Of a stretch of DNA of 64,000 nucleotides, positions 25,409 to 34,975 are shown one piece after another. The stretch comes from Terasakiella sp033100395. Its GTDB lineage: Bacteria; Pseudomonadota; Alphaproteobacteria; Rhodospirillales; Terasakiellaceae. Made by a program: the position numbers and the translations under genes. The stretch's first letter is position 1. Each line of letters opens with the position of its first letter. The DNA lies in assembly GCF_033100395.1 (NCBI RefSeq), contig NZ_JAWLVJ010000001.1:204695-268694 (forward strand). The letters run 5' to 3'. Below the pieces are notes generated by a model, which had not been told where the DNA came from, searched no databases, and saw nothing but the letters and a program-made list of their open reading frames with translations.

Positions 25409-27187
25409 TTATAAAGATTCAGTCGCCTCAATCAACCAGGTTAGATCATCCCCGTCCAACAAAGGCGTCAGTTGATCACGGACTGTTTTGTGATAGTCAT
25501 TGATCCAGTCAATCTCATCCTTACTCAGTAAGGAAAGCTCAATCCCTTTGCGATCAAACGGACAAAGCGTCAGTGGCTCAAACATCCGCATTTCACGCTC
25601 CCCCCCTTCTGAAGCCTGCACGCAAATCAGATTTTCCAGACGAATGCCGTACTCCCCTGTCTTGTAATAGCCAGGCTCGTTCGACACCACCATACCAACT
25701 TCCAGCCCGACCTTGCTCGGCATTTTGGAAATTCGGTGCGGGCCTTCATGGACATTCAGGAAACTACCGACCCCATGACCCGTACCATGATCATAATCCA
25801 TCCCGGCCTGCCAAAGCGGACGACGTGCCAGCACATCAAGCTGTGATCCTGTTGTCCCTTTTGGAAAACGGGTGGACGAAATGGCGATATGGCCTTTCAG
25901 GACACGAGTATAGCGATCTTTCATCTCATCTGTCGGGGTGCCGCGCACCACGGTCCGGGTAATATCCGTGGTGCCATCCAGATATTGCGCACCGCTATCA
26001 ACCAGATACAGTCCATTTTCCGGTAAAGGAATGGATGTTTCAGGGCTTACGCGATAATGAACAATCGCGCCATTTTCTGCCGCACCCGAAATGGTTGGAA
26101 AGCTGTAATCAAAAAACAGACCATCTTCCGCACGGATACTGTCCAGCTTGTTTGAAACAGACAGTTCATTCAGGTCCGGCCCGGCTTTCTGTTTTGATAG
26201 CCAATGAAGGAACTTCACCATCACCGCCCCATCACGGCGGTGCGCTTCGCGCATGCCATCAACTTCCACATCGTTTTTGCAGGCCTTGGGCAAAAGGCTA
26301 AGGTCATCACCCATCACCACTTTTGCACCTGCCGCCTTCAGGCGGGAATGCACCCATTCCGGGGAATATGTACCGTCAATCCGAACGGTTTTTTCATCCG
26401 CGCCCAATCCGTCCAGCACAGCCCCGATGTCACCCGGTTCATGGATACGTACATCCGCACCCAGATGAGTTTTCACCTCATCTGAAATTTTACGCCCATC
26501 CATAAAAAGGTCAGCCGTCGCATCGGCATAGATAATTGCGAATCCCAGGGCCACGGGTGTGCAGGGGATATCCCCGCCACGAATATTAAACGTCCAGGCA
26601 ATGGAATCCGGCAGGGTCAGCACCATGGCATCCTGCCCGGCTTCGCTCAGGGTCTTGCCCATGTCTGCCAGTTTTTCTCCATGGGCCTGCCCACTGCAAT
26701 CCAAAGGATGAACGCGCACCGGTTCCAAAGGTGGTTCGGGACGGTCTGCCCAGATGGCGTCGATAAAGTTATGCGGGGCAGGTTTTAATTTCGCGCCCAG
26801 TTTTTCACACGCCAGCTTCAGACGATGCAGGCCTGCCCCCGTGTGCAGCCACGGGTCATAAGAAAGGGCCATTCCCTCTTTTAAATAATTGGCCACCCAA
26901 TCAGTTGCCGGACTTTCCGAGATATGGCGATAATCAAACAGGTCGTTATCTACTTCCTGTTCAATCTGCAACGTATAGCGCCCATCGACAAAAACGGCTG
27001 CCTTTTCTTGCAGCACTATCGCCATGCCCGCCGACCCGGTGAAGCCTGAAATCCAGGACAGACGTTCAGAACAAGGCGCGACATATTCGCCCTGATGTTC
27101 ATCAGCACGCGGTACGATAAAGCCGTCCATTTCAAAGGTTTTCATTTCCGCGCGAAGGCGTTTCAGACGGGCAGCCCGATCAGTCAT
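25409..27187 (-). CDS. Xaa-Pro aminopeptidase (M24B)
   Basis: A 592-residue cytoplasmic metallopeptidase that removes N-terminal residues preceding proline. Two creatinase N-terminal domains (~5-300) precede the pita-bread domain (~310-530). The metal ligands are seen in VDSGAQYLDGTTDITRTV, GTGHGVGSFLNVHEGP, NEPGYY and ENLICV. The length matches the long alphaproteobacterial/eukaryote-like PepP2 type. Its ATG lies 11 bases from the stop of the DUF4175 gene. Confidence 0.95.
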   Translation of the reverse strand: MTDRAARLKRLRAEMKTFEMDGFIVPRADEHQGEYVAPCSERLSWISGFTGSAGMAIVLQEKAAVFVDGRYTLQIEQEVDNDLFDYRHISESPATDWVANYLKEGMALSYDPWLHTGAGLHRLKLACEKLGAKLKPAPHNFIDAIWADRPEPPLEPVRVHPLDCSGQAHGEKLADMGKTLSEAGQDAMVLTLPDSIAWTFNIRGGDIPCTPVALGFAIIYADATADLFMDGRKISDEVKTHLGADVRIHEPGDIGAVLDGLGADEKTVRIDGTYSPEWVHSRLKAAGAKVVMGDDLSLLPKACKNDVEVDGMREAHRRDGAVMVKFLHWLSKQKAGPDLNELSVSNKLDSIRAEDGLFFDYSFPTISGAAENGAIVHYRVSPETSIPLPENGLYLVDSGAQYLDGTTDITRTVVRGTPTDEMKDRYTRVLKGHIAISSTRFPKGTTGSQLDVLARRPLWQAGMDYDHGTGHGVGSFLNVHEGPHRISKMPSKVGLEVGMVVSNEPGYYKTGEYGIRLENLICVQASEGGEREMRMFEPLTLCPFDRKGIELSLLSKDEIDWINDYHKTVRDQLTPLLDGDDLTWLIEATESL

Positions 27188-27198
27188 GGGGGATCTTC

Positions 27199-29595
27199 CT
27201 AAAAACGTTCCAGTAAACGTTCAATATATTTCAATTCCTGCTCGGCGCGACCCTTTTGTCCGGCCCGGCGGTATAATTCTTTTAAAATTTCACGCGATTG
27301 CTTCATTTCTGCGTCGGTTGGTACCGACTGTCCGGTTTCCCCCTGCAAAGTTCCTTTACTGCCGCGCCGCCCCAAAGGATCATAACCGGGCAATTGCTGC
27401 GGCATAGGCTGCATGCCCATTTTCTGCGCCAGGGCCTGTGCGCTGTCTTTCAAACCTTCGCGCAATTGATCCACCGCATGGGTTTGTGCCTGAACAGCTG
27501 TTTCATCCAACCCGCGCTCCAAAGATTGAACCGCGCGCTGCATGGCTTTTTCGGCCTCTATCAACGCTTTGGGGGTCTTGGTCTGCATAGCTTGCAGGCG
27601 TTTCATCTGTTCGCGCAAATGTTCCAGAAGCTTCTGTTGCTGTTCAGCCTGTTCCAGGGCTTTACGGGTTGAGCTCAGGCTCGGGCGGTCCTGATTGCGG
27701 GTGCGCTGAAAAGTTTCATCCAGCAATTTCTGCTGATCCTTTTCCAGTTGCTGCAGCTTCTTGACAACCTCACTCGCCGCCTTCATCTGATTGGGATCAA
27801 CAGGGGGCTGCATGGCAAGGCGTGACAAGATAGACTGAAACTGTTCCATCACTTCCTTTGCCGCCTGGGTATTGCCCGCGCGCATCAATTCGCGTGCTTT
27901 ATTCAGCAAATCCATCAGCTCATCACGCCCAATCATATCGGCATTTTCAGGCGGCATCAGATTTTCAAACCCGTCCATCTTCGGCATGGATTGCGCCATT
28001 TTCTGCAGGAACTGATCAAGGCTTTGCTGCATCTGTTCAAACAGGGCTTCCATGGCCGCACTATCTTGTGCATTCTGCATCAAATCCTGCATCTGGCGCG
28101 ACATAAATTCCAGCTGATTGCGCGCACTGCCCGATGCGCCTTCTTCCAGACGCACAGCGGTTTCCCACAAAATTGCGCGCACGGCCTGCACATCCACATC
28201 CGCCATCACCGCATGCATTCTGTCAGAGGCCACGCGCAAAGCCAGATAGATCGCCACATCATCCTGAAAATCTTCGGGGTGGCGCAAAATCCGATCCAGC
28301 CAGATGCGGCCAAACACATGATCTTCCGGGCTGCCATTGACCATGCTTTTTCGGATATTGATCAAACGCAAAGCCACGGGATGGGTGAATTTTCGTTCCG
28401 GCAGGATAGACTGTATCGCAGTACCATGGGATTGTTGACCCGCACTATCAATCGCAACCGGGGTCATTACCACATCCTGCCCCGCCCAGGGGTGATCCGC
28501 CAGATTGGCACGAAACCGCCCGGTGACGTCCCGTTCATTTTCATCCAGCACCAGCACAAGGTCAGGCAGGCTATCTTTTTCCAACGCGCGAATAATCAGT
28601 TGTACCTGCTGCAAGCCATAATCATCTTCAGCCTTAAAACCCAGGGTCATATGACCGCGAAAACCGCTTCTGGGTTTTCCCGACAATTTGATGCTTGGTG
28701 GTTCATCCATTTTCAGGCGGATGGGCCAGCTGTAGATCGCCTCTTCATTGCGCATGACCTTTAAGGTCTGGCCCTGTTCAAGGCGGGTTTCCAGACTGAA
28801 ATTCCCCCGTCCCAGATTTTCCAGCTTTTCAACGAACGGGCCAACCGATACAGACAATTGATCCCGCGTCGGTCTGCCTTCCAGACGCAGCAGCAATTCA
28901 CTATGTTGGGCAATTTCAACAGCGGATGATAGAGGCGGGCTGTCCTGGTTCGCACTCAAAAAAGTGGGACCCAACCCTGTATGGGCAGGCGGATTAATCC
29001 AGGCTTCTATTTTCCAGTTCTGGGTCATGCCCACGTGTGATGCCGGGGCAAAACTGCGCGCCAGACGATCTGTAAAATCAAACCGGGCTTCCACTGCTCC
29101 CAACAATAAAATGATCACAAGAATAATGCTAAGGCAATAAGGATCACGATCTTCAAGGCTGAATTTCGGCCCCCGTAACGTAACTTTCCCCATGGCCTGA
29201 ACCATCCGGTCCTGATGATTCAGCCAGACGGTTTGCTGAAACTTATCACGGCTTTCCCCCACCGGATGATCCAGCAGGGCAAAAAGCGGTTGATGCTTCA
29301 GGTCATTGTCGCGTTCTATCTTATGAAGAGCATTTCGTTTGGTTGGAATGCGCACCCCTGCAAAGGCGTGAACCAAAAGACCAAACAGACCCAACCCGCA
29401 CAGACCAAGCACCAGCATATGCAACTGCGGGGATAAAAGGGAAAACAGATCGAACAGAATGGCTGACAGGAACAAGCTGGCCAAGATCATAAACGGCCAA
29501 AGCCGGGGCCAAAGCTGTTCCCACACCATCACGCCACGCACATAAAAGATCATGCGCTCCAGTCGTCTTAATGTGGCGTTATCAAGTTCAAGCAT
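27199..29595 (-). CDS. TIGR02302/DUF4175 family membrane protein
   Basis: A 798-residue protein with two N-terminal helices (~30-75) and a third near residue 150-165, then a large periplasmic-like region (~180-420) and a long C-terminal half rich in Gln, Met and Leu that is predicted coiled coil (repeated QQ/MQ-type heptads, ~450-700). The family is conserved in alphaproteobacteria beside lysA, with no established function. It lies 11 bases upstream of the aminopeptidase and ~170 downstream of lysA. Confidence 0.85.
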   Translation of the reverse strand: MLELDNATLRRLERMIFYVRGVMVWEQLWPRLWPFMILASLFLSAILFDLFSLLSPQLHMLVLGLCGLGLFGLLVHAFAGVRIPTKRNALHKIERDNDLKHQPLFALLDHPVGESRDKFQQTVWLNHQDRMVQAMGKVTLRGPKFSLEDRDPYCLSIILVIILLLGAVEARFDFTDRLARSFAPASHVGMTQNWKIEAWINPPAHTGLGPTFLSANQDSPPLSSAVEIAQHSELLLRLEGRPTRDQLSVSVGPFVEKLENLGRGNFSLETRLEQGQTLKVMRNEEAIYSWPIRLKMDEPPSIKLSGKPRSGFRGHMTLGFKAEDDYGLQQVQLIIRALEKDSLPDLVLVLDENERDVTGRFRANLADHPWAGQDVVMTPVAIDSAGQQSHGTAIQSILPERKFTHPVALRLINIRKSMVNGSPEDHVFGRIWLDRILRHPEDFQDDVAIYLALRVASDRMHAVMADVDVQAVRAILWETAVRLEEGASGSARNQLEFMSRQMQDLMQNAQDSAAMEALFEQMQQSLDQFLQKMAQSMPKMDGFENLMPPENADMIGRDELMDLLNKARELMRAGNTQAAKEVMEQFQSILSRLAMQPPVDPNQMKAASEVVKKLQQLEKDQQKLLDETFQRTRNQDRPSLSSTRKALEQAEQQQKLLEHLREQMKRLQAMQTKTPKALIEAEKAMQRAVQSLERGLDETAVQAQTHAVDQLREGLKDSAQALAQKMGMQPMPQQLPGYDPLGRRGSKGTLQGETGQSVPTDAEMKQSREILKELYRRAGQKGRAEQELKYIERLLERF

Positions 29596-29689
29596 AAACC
29601 AGCCTTACATCTGTTTATCCCTTAAAGATAAACTGTGAATGGAAGACTGGCTATACAAGTCTTTGTGAAAATGAATTGCGAACGCTGTT

Positions 29690-29760
29690 CCCCGGCGCAG
29701 GCCGGGGCCTTTGAAAGTTCAGAGCCCTCTGTTCCAAGAGGTCCCGGCCTTCGCCGGGAC
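29690..29760. repeat. REP-like palindrome pair
   Basis: CCCCGGCGCAGGCCGGGG at 29690-29707 and GTCCCGGCCTTCGCCGGGAC at 29741-29760 are two hairpins a short distance apart. They lie between lysA and the DUF4175 gene, just after the lysA stop, and could attenuate or terminate the lysA transcript. Confidence 0.75.
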
Positions 29761-29768
29761 ACGGATTT

Positions 29769-31028
29769 TTAACCCTGCCAATTGGCAAGGCTTTCCAGAT
29801 CCATCTGTTCTTCGATGTCCACACGTTTGCGGATGACAGCATAGTCATCACCTCGCACCATCACTTCCGGGATCAACGCCCGGGAATTATAGGTATTGGA
29901 CATGGTCGCACCATATGCGCCTGCGGTTCTGAACGCGACCAGATCACCAGAAACCAATGCGGGTAGTTCACGGTCTTTGGCAAAGGTATCGCCTGTTTCA
30001 CAGATCGGACCCACCACATCGTAAGTGACGGTGTCTTCGCCTTCGGCTTCAACCAGCGGCACAATCGCGTGATAGGCGGAATAAAGCGAGGGACGCATCA
30101 GATCGTTCATCGCTGCATCAATCACGGCAAATGTCTTTTTCGGGGCTTCTTTGACATAGAGTACTTCACTGACCAAAAGACCTGCGTTACCTGCAATCAT
30201 GCGGCCGGGCTCAAATTCAAACTCAACATCCAGGTCGCCCAGTTCTTCCACAACCAGCTTGCCATATTCGACAGGCAGGGGTGTTTCAACTTCTTCGTAA
30301 GGAATGCCCAAGCCACCGCCCAGATCGACACGGCTGACGTCCAGACCGAGACCACGCAATTCGCCAACCATTTCCTTCATGCGGCGGAAAGCCTGACGAA
30401 ATGGTTCCAGATCAACCAGTTGCGATCCGATATGGCAAGCCAGACCCCGAGGGTCCACGCCGGACATGTTGGCTGCGCGTTGGTAAACTTCCACCGCGCG
30501 GGTCCAGTCGATGCCGAACTTATTGTCGCTTTTCCCGGTGGAGATTTTTTCATGGGTCTTGGCATCCACATCTGGATTTACCCGCAGCACAATCGGCATG
30601 CGCGCATCCAGTTCGGTTGCCACTTCGCTCAGGACCACCAGTTCTTCTTCACTTTCCACGTTGATCTGGCGAATGCCTGTCTTCACCGCATAAGCCAAAT
30701 CAGATCGGCTTTTACCCACACCGGAAAAGACGATTTTATCAGCGGGAACACCTGCCTTGATGGCGCGTTTCAATTCACCCACAGAAACCACGTCAGCCCC
30801 TGCGCCCTGATCAGCCAATGTCTTGATCACAGCCAGATTTGAATTGGCCTTCACCGCAAAACAAATGGTCGTATCCAGATCTTTTACCGCTTCGGCAAAG
30901 ACCTGATAATGACGTTCCAGCGTGGCTTGGGAATAAACATAGAAAGGCGTGCCGACTTCTTCTGCGATTTTGGAAAGGGCAACACCTTCGGCGTAAAGCT
31001 CGCCGTTTTTATACTGAAAATGATCCAT
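29769..31028 (-). CDS. lysA: Diaminopimelate decarboxylase
   Basis: Converts meso-diaminopimelate to L-lysine with PLP, the last lysine step. The 419-residue protein has the cofactor Lys in CFAVKANSN, the phosphate-binding GGGLGIPY, and the substrate/cofactor motif GPICETGDTFAKDREL across the dimer interface. The length fits the family. It lies ten bases after a small lipoprotein gene and is downstream of argH. Confidence 0.97.
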   Translation of the reverse strand: MDHFQYKNGELYAEGVALSKIAEEVGTPFYVYSQATLERHYQVFAEAVKDLDTTICFAVKANSNLAVIKTLADQGAGADVVSVGELKRAIKAGVPADKIVFSGVGKSRSDLAYAVKTGIRQINVESEEELVVLSEVATELDARMPIVLRVNPDVDAKTHEKISTGKSDNKFGIDWTRAVEVYQRAANMSGVDPRGLACHIGSQLVDLEPFRQAFRRMKEMVGELRGLGLDVSRVDLGGGLGIPYEEVETPLPVEYGKLVVEELGDLDVEFEFEPGRMIAGNAGLLVSEVLYVKEAPKKTFAVIDAAMNDLMRPSLYSAYHAIVPLVEAEGEDTVTYDVVGPICETGDTFAKDRELPALVSGDLVAFRTAGAYGATMSNTYNSRALIPEVMVRGDDYAVIRKRVDIEEQMDLESLANWQG

Positions 31029-31037
31029 GGTTTTTCT

Positions 31038-31199
31038 TTATTTCATCAAAGTGGGGGCTTTTGTCGGGGCAGGATAGGTACGCGGATATTTCGGATCCAC
31101 ATCTTCCGGGGCGACGGGCTCGTTCTTGCGGCCACAGGCGCCAAGGGATGCGGTAAAGGCCGCAATCAGCATAATCATTATGAACTTGCGCATCATCAT
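31038..31199 (-). CDS. LptM-like small lipoprotein
   Basis: A 53-residue lipoprotein missed by size cut-offs. Its N-terminus MMMRKFIMIMLIAAF is a short signal with a lipobox SLGAC at residues 18-22 (Cys22). The mature part is Pro-rich with a conserved YPRTYPAP segment. GGAGATAGG is a good ribosome site before the first ATG. In many proteobacteria a similar gene (yifL, now LptM) lies next to lysA; LptM assists LptD assembly in E. coli. The assignment rests on size, lipobox and position. Confidence 0.8.
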   Translation of the reverse strand: MMMRKFIMIMLIAAFTASLGACGRKNEPVAPEDVDPKYPRTYPAPTKAPTLMK

Positions 31200-31209
31200 A
31201 CCTATCTCC

Positions 31210-32613
31210 TCAAATTCTTATAAAAAAACGTTCGCGGGCTTGCACGATCTGCTTGCGTACATTATCCGGAGCCGTGCCGCCATAAGACGTGCGCGATGCA
31301 ACAGACGCATCAATGGTCAGGACGTTAAACACATCAGCCGTGATGGTCGCATCGACCTTTTGCATTTCTTCCAGGGACAGATCACACAAATCACAACCTT
31401 TATCTTCGGCCAGTTTCACAATGGCACCTGTCACATGGTGGGCGTTGCGGAACGGCATATTCAGTTCGCGCACCAGCCAGTCGGCCAGGTCTGTCGCTGT
31501 CGTAAAGCCCCAGGTCGCGCTTTCACGCATCTTGTCTTTATTGACCGTCATTTCTTCGATCATGCCGGTCATCACAACAACACTCAGTTCAATCGTGTCG
31601 GCTGCATCAAAGACAGGTTCCTTATCTTCCTGCATGTCCTTCGAATAAGCCAATGGCAGCCCTTTCATGGACATCATCAGGCTGTTGAGGTCACCGACCA
31701 CACGCCCGATTTTGGACCGGACCAGTTCAGCTGCGTCCGGGTTTTTCTTTTGCGGCATGATGGATGAACCCGTTGAGAAACTGTCAGACATGCGCACAAA
31801 ACCAAATTGGGCAGACGACCAGATCACCAGTTCTTCTGCCATACGGGATAAATGCACTGAACAGATGGAGGCTGCAGAGAGATATTCCAGCGCAAAGTCA
31901 CGATCCGACACCCCATCCAGCGAATTACGCATGGGACCGGAAAACCCCAACAGTTCCGCCGTATAGTGACGATCAATCGGATAAGGCGTGCCAGCAAGGG
32001 CCGCAGAACCAAGCGGTGATTCATTCACCCGCTTGCGCGCATCAGCGAAACGGGCCCGATCCCGGCCAAACATTTCCACATAGGCCAGCAGATGGTGGCC
32101 AAGAGATACAGGCTGTGCGGCCTGCAGATGGGTAAAGCCCGGCAGGATGGTATCCACCTGTTCTTCAGCGCGTGCAATCAAGACCTGTTGCAGGACTTTC
32201 AGCCCTTCGTCCAGACGGTCGATGGCATCACGCACCCACAGACGGAAATCGGTTGCCACCTGGTCGTTTCTAGAACGCCCGGTATGCAGACGCCCGGCAG
32301 CTTCACCGATCAATTGTTTCAGGCGGTCTTCCACATTCATGTGGATGTCTTCCAGCTGAGCGGAAAATTCAAAATCGCCAGCTTCGATCTCAGCCTGAAC
32401 CTTGTCCAGACCTTCGGTGATGGCCTTGCCATCTTCTTCGGTCAGGATGCCTTGCTTAACCAGCATGGCACAATGAGCTTTGGACCCGCGAATGTCCTGA
32501 GCATAAAAGCGTTTGTCAAAATCAATCGATGCATTGATTTTTTCCATAATCGCGCTCGGGCCACCGGAAAAACGGCCACCCCACATGGTGTTGGTATCGG
32601 ATTTATCGCTCAT
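31210..32613 (-). CDS. argH: Argininosuccinate lyase
   Basis: Splits argininosuccinate into arginine and fumarate. The 467-residue length fits. The family signature GSSIMPQKKNPD contains the catalytic Ser region, with HTGRSRNDQ and TPYPIDRHYTAELLGF as further landmarks. The start is placed at the ATG giving MSDKSDTNTMWGGRF, because 24 upstream residues in the same frame are not family-like. It is the first gene of argH-lptM-lysA. Confidence 0.97.
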   Translation of the reverse strand: MSDKSDTNTMWGGRFSGGPSAIMEKINASIDFDKRFYAQDIRGSKAHCAMLVKQGILTEEDGKAITEGLDKVQAEIEAGDFEFSAQLEDIHMNVEDRLKQLIGEAAGRLHTGRSRNDQVATDFRLWVRDAIDRLDEGLKVLQQVLIARAEEQVDTILPGFTHLQAAQPVSLGHHLLAYVEMFGRDRARFADARKRVNESPLGSAALAGTPYPIDRHYTAELLGFSGPMRNSLDGVSDRDFALEYLSAASICSVHLSRMAEELVIWSSAQFGFVRMSDSFSTGSSIMPQKKNPDAAELVRSKIGRVVGDLNSLMMSMKGLPLAYSKDMQEDKEPVFDAADTIELSVVVMTGMIEEMTVNKDKMRESATWGFTTATDLADWLVRELNMPFRNAHHVTGAIVKLAEDKGCDLCDLSLEEMQKVDATITADVFNVLTIDASVASRTSYGGTAPDNVRKQIVQARERFFIRI

Positions 32614-32721
32614 GATCAGTCCATCTATAAAGGGAAGTAATTCGTTAAGGTTTGTTTGCCCGAAACGAAAGAGTTCGTCAAGCATACAGCAACGCTTGAT
32701 CTATATAGATGAATTTAGTGC

Positions 32722-34026
32722 CTATGAGAAAGGATTATACATCATACCCAAAATCTTCTCTATGTGTTCTGGATTGTGTAACAACCAAGCAATAAAAACT
32801 GTTACACTTAATGTTAGTAGCCCTAAAAGAGCAATTGAAAGAGCATTAAATTTGCGCTTCCAAGCCTGAAACAGTTTTGGCCAAGCACGAAAAATTTGCC
32901 ATTTGTTCGTTCGGCAACGTAAGAAAGCAATGATTGCCCCCAAACCACTTACAAAAATTATCGGATTTTCTAATAGTAATTCAGCAAGTGACGTCAATAT
33001 TGGAGACGGGACTGCCTTGATTTCAGGGTCTGAAAGTTTCAAAAGTGATGCGTAGGTGAAAATTAAACCTGCGCCACCGATGAGCCATGCGCGAAGATTA
33101 TCTGATTTTCTGTGAGCAACACCTTGGTTTAACAAAATACCATCTTTTGCCGCTTCCATAGAGGCGGTTAAACTGTCATCACAGTGATCTGGAATATTAA
33201 TCTGCTTTTTCTTACAGATCTTTTTAAATGACGTCGCATATGCCAACGTTCCAAGTGACTTTACAATTGCATCCGGTGTTTTATTTCTTTTAAATCGAAT
33301 GATCTTGCGGTAAAGGGCGAATAAAACTTGGGAACACCATTCATTATCGTTATCATCTTTATGTAAATCGATAATTGTGTCTGTCGTTGGGTTATGGTGC
33401 TGGTGTTCATGCGAAATGTCTTTCACAAAAAAGAAAAGCTGACTGCAGATTTCTAAAATCTTTGCTTCTTTTTTGGGGGTATCCTGACCCAAGTTCGGAG
33501 CTGTTCCCCCTAAGGTTTCTGAATCATCATGGGTAATGATAATTTCGCCATTGCGTTGCAGCTTAAACTTTGCTGTAAAACTACTTGTGGCTGGTAGATT
33601 ATCAGATGCCTTATTAAATTCGGTTCGAAGATATCTGATATCATCATCCGTTAAATCATCTCGGCTTCGCAATTCACTATACAAGGTTGTGAATGTTTTT
33701 AACGCATTGGTACGCCACAGCTTTTTATTATGCCATATAAACAAATGACCTTCCAGATACGCCTGATTGTCATCGCCCTCAGCCACAGCCTGAGCCAGAC
33801 AACCGAACCACATTTGGCCATCAATACCAAATAATTTCGCCCATCTCGTTCGAAATGGAAGCATCATGTCAAGCGTATCTCGTTCCTGATAAACAATGAT
33901 AAATCGCTTATCTTTAGTCGATTTGTTTTGATGCACACTCTGAGATGGATGTTTGGTGTCGCCAATCGCGCTAAACGAGAGCTGGTTGGTAACATTAGGC
34001 ACCCAGCTTTTATACTGACGGATCAT
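32722..34026 (-). CDS. Unknown protein with three C-terminal membrane helices
   Basis: A 434-residue protein I do not recognise. The first ~300 residues are soluble and highly charged, with GIDGQMWFGCLAQAVAEGDD at ~70-89 and a His-rich HEHQHHN near residue 210. Three membrane helices follow at ~312-332, 353-372 and 393-416. The region is visibly AT-richer than its neighbours and codon use differs. No ribosome site is clear at the first ATG, so the true start could be a later ATG (residue 54 or 55). The small membrane gene upstream probably belongs to the same operon. Signs of acquisition are suggestive, not proven. Confidence 0.6.
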   Translation of the reverse strand: MIRQYKSWVPNVTNQLSFSAIGDTKHPSQSVHQNKSTKDKRFIIVYQERDTLDMMLPFRTRWAKLFGIDGQMWFGCLAQAVAEGDDNQAYLEGHLFIWHNKKLWRTNALKTFTTLYSELRSRDDLTDDDIRYLRTEFNKASDNLPATSSFTAKFKLQRNGEIIITHDDSETLGGTAPNLGQDTPKKEAKILEICSQLFFFVKDISHEHQHHNPTTDTIIDLHKDDNDNEWCSQVLFALYRKIIRFKRNKTPDAIVKSLGTLAYATSFKKICKKKQINIPDHCDDSLTASMEAAKDGILLNQGVAHRKSDNLRAWLIGGAGLIFTYASLLKLSDPEIKAVPSPILTSLAELLLENPIIFVSGLGAIIAFLRCRTNKWQIFRAWPKLFQAWKRKFNALSIALLGLLTLSVTVFIAWLLHNPEHIEKILGMMYNPFS

Positions 34027-34053
34027 TAAGTCTGACTTTTTTAGGAGTTTAAT

Positions 34054-34344
34054 TTATTCGCGAATAATTGAATCAATAGCTTCTTCGGACAAGGTGCCTT
34101 GGCTAATCCATTCACCATTTCTGACAGCGATGCCCGCCTTGCCGCGAAAATCACGTTGTAGACCATTTCTGGTTTTAACGTTGCCAGTCAAAATATTCCA
34201 AATTGAATCACCGCAACGAGCACGGTTCATTTCATATTCGCCATTATTTGATTGCCAAACACTGAAAGCAACACGGAAAAGAGAAAGGGAAATAAACAGG
34301 CCGACAAAAATGACAACCCCTTGAATCAACGGTAAATATTCCAT
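34054..34344 (-). CDS. Small membrane protein, unknown
   Basis: A 96-residue protein with one N-terminal helix (LIQGVVIFVGLFISLSLFRV) followed by a ~70-residue soluble part containing RDFRGKAGIAVRNGEW. A strong GGAGAAG precedes the ATG. It is 27 bases upstream of the larger unknown gene and shares its AT-rich composition. Family not recognised. Confidence 0.6.
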   Translation of the reverse strand: MEYLPLIQGVVIFVGLFISLSLFRVAFSVWQSNNGEYEMNRARCGDSIWNILTGNVKTRNGLQRDFRGKAGIAVRNGEWISQGTLSEEAIDSIIRE

Positions 34345-34426
34345 ATTTCTTCTCCAAATCCCCAGTTTGAATCTTCACTATAACAAATAAAAGTTGAAAT
34401 TTGGTTGCGAAAATTCGACAAAAAGA

Positions 34427-34465
34427 TTCCGAAAAGAATCAAGATCGCTCTTATTCTCTTCGGAA
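34427..34465. promoter_or_regulatory. Near-perfect 13-bp inverted repeat
   Basis: TTCCGAAAAGAAT at 34427-34439 and ATTCTCTTCGGAA at 34453-34465 pair at 12 of 13 positions. It lies upstream of the small membrane gene in a 250-base AT-rich gap after gcvH. It may be a hairpin or operator controlling the unknown pair. Confidence 0.45.
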
Positions 34466-34544
34466 CCGGGGAATATAGGGATTTTAAAGCAAATGTCAAG
34501 GTGTGATCGTAAAAGTATTATTTACAGGTAATTCACATCTAGAA

Positions 34545-34578
34545 TAACACTTAAGATCATAAATGATCCCAAGTGTTA
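34545..34578 (-). terminator. Hairpin after gcvH
   Basis: TAACACTTAAGATCAT pairs with ATGATCCCAAGTGTTA (14 of 16 positions) with a two-base gap, 17 bases past the gcvH stop. There is no long U-run, so termination is probable rather than certain. Confidence 0.5.
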
Positions 34579-34595
34579 AGTATTGAAGCAAAGTC

Positions 34596-34970
34596 TTAGT
34601 CCAGACCTTCGCAGTGTTCTTTATAAGCTGCTTCGTCCATCAGTTCGTCCAGTTCTGCCGCATCCGCGATGGTCATTTTGAAGAACCAGCCATCGCCTTC
34701 TGGGGATGAGTTCACCAATGCAGGTTCATCATCCAGCGCTTCATTGCCTTCAGTGATTTCACCAGTGATCGGGGCATAGATGTCAGAGGCTGCTTTTACA
34801 GATTCAACAACCGCACAGTCTTCGCCTTTTTCAACTTCGGTGCCACCTTCTGGTGTTTCCACAAACACGATATCGCCCAGTGCATTTTGCGCATAATCAG
34901 TGATGCCAACAGTTGCCTTGTCGCCTTCAACAAGTACCCATTCGTGATCTTCAGTATATTTAACAGTCAT
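34596..34970 (-). CDS. gcvH: Glycine cleavage system H protein
   Basis: A 124-residue lipoyl carrier that shuttles the aminomethyl group between the P and T proteins. The lipoylated lysine is in VVESVKAASDIYAP. The C-terminal WFFKM is typical. It starts five bases after gcvT, under the same riboswitch. gcvP, normally next in line, is not in the window: two AT-rich unknown genes follow. Confidence 0.96.
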   Translation of the reverse strand: MTVKYTEDHEWVLVEGDKATVGITDYAQNALGDIVFVETPEGGTEVEKGEDCAVVESVKAASDIYAPITGEITEGNEALDDEPALVNSSPEGDGWFFKMTIADAAELDELMDEAAYKEHCEGLD

Positions 34971-34975
34971 AGTCT

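Noticed and set aside
32722..34344. AT-rich pair as a prophage or integrative island
   Set aside because: No integrase, tRNA end, direct repeats or phage structural genes are present; composition alone is not enough.
34545..34578. Hairpin after gcvH as a second riboswitch
   Set aside because: It is a simple stem with a tiny loop just after the stop codon, better explained as a terminator or mRNA end structure.
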